A DNA stretch of 25,777 bases, taken from NCBI GenBank assembly GCA_031556525.1, contig JAVBSS010000001.1:1-25777 (forward strand), in the 5' to 3' direction. Made by a program: the position numbers and the translations under genes. This document shows positions 25,638 to 25,777 of this stretch, in pieces. Origin of the DNA: JAVBSN01 sp031556525 (lineage in GTDB: Bacteria; Bacillota; Clostridia; Lachnospirales; Lachnospiraceae). The first letter of the stretch is position 1. Every line of letters starts with the position of its first letter. A model generated the notes under the pieces. It was given only the letters and a program-made list of their open reading frames with translations. It searched no databases and was not told where the DNA came from.

Positions 25638-25658
25638 GGTAGTGTCAAATTTACTACC
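25638..25658. promoter_or_regulatory. Inverted repeat upstream of the ABC permease
   Basis: GGTAGT and ACTACC are perfect inverted copies with a 9-bp spacer, 24 bp before the ATG. A TTGACA on the minus strand lies within it, but no -10 follows at the right distance. It could be an operator or a short RNA hairpin in the leader. Confidence 0.4.
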
Positions 25659-25777
25659 CGCTTTTTATTTTTAAATCCTTATTTATCAAGGGTTACAAAA
25701 CTTTTTCAAATAAAAAAGCAATGCCCCCCTAAAAAACAGTATAATTGAATCACCACAAACCAACCACCCGTATAGAA
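25659..25777. other. Non-coding right edge
   Basis: No gene could be supported here on either strand. It is non-coding or leader DNA ahead of the permease. It holds runs of A and C and an imperfect repeat (AATCCTTA / CAAGGGTT, 25673-25694). Confidence 0.4.

Noticed and set aside
25620..25648. TTGACA before the ABC permease as a promoter
   Set aside because: At 17 bp downstream the sequence is GGGTGG, which is the ribosome site and not a -10.

Overview
The window is AT-rich DNA from a low-GC Firmicute. Codon use (AGA, ATA), strong AGGAGG-type ribosome sites, TTGACA/TATAAT promoters, a Bacillus-type PurF, a hexameric glutamate dehydrogenase and a cluster of Rhs-type surface protein genes suggest an anaerobic clostridium, possibly of the Lachnospirales. 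That placement is inference; no rRNA or other marker gene is present.

Layout. (1) 1-4290: 3' end of a large Rhs/YD-repeat protein whose variable tip looks like a zinc metalloprotease toxin (metzincin-like HExxHxxGxxD plus a Met-turn-like segment), followed by a membrane-anchored candidate immunity gene. Next comes a stretch of small membrane proteins and broken coding remnants, including a YD-repeat scrap: the usual graveyard downstream of a polymorphic toxin. (2) 4300-9320: two tandem paralogous lipoproteins of about 800 aa with a transglutaminase-like Cys-His-Asp triad, each behind what looks like an ECF-sigma promoter, closed by a bidirectional terminator shared with a convergent PilZ (c-di-GMP receptor) gene. 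(3) 9800-13660: purC-purF-purB behind a good housekeeping promoter. (4) 13667-14850, minus strand: LytTR regulator overlapping a LiaF-like membrane protein. It is divergent from an NfeD-flotillin operon (15108-17261), which carries the third copy of the same ECF-type promoter. (5) 17404-22670: LysR regulator, purA, a small membrane protein overlapping birA, and gdhA. (6) 22748-25614, minus strand: a small hypothetical gene, then a large FtsX/MacB-type ABC permease in visibly less AT-rich DNA, probably acquired from elsewhere.

How it works together. PurF, PurC, PurB and PurA cover the first step of IMP synthesis, the SAICAR steps and the AMP branch. The most interesting signal is regulatory. 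Three promoters share TG(C/A)AAC, a T-tract, and a GT-containing -10 at almost the same distance. They lie only ahead of the two transglutaminase lipoproteins and the NfeD-flotillin operon, which suggests one envelope-stress regulon. The flotillin/LytTR divergent region also carries two exact 12-bp direct repeats 21 bp apart, the geometry expected for a LytTR-family binding site. No tRNA, rRNA, CRISPR array or complete insertion sequence was seen.
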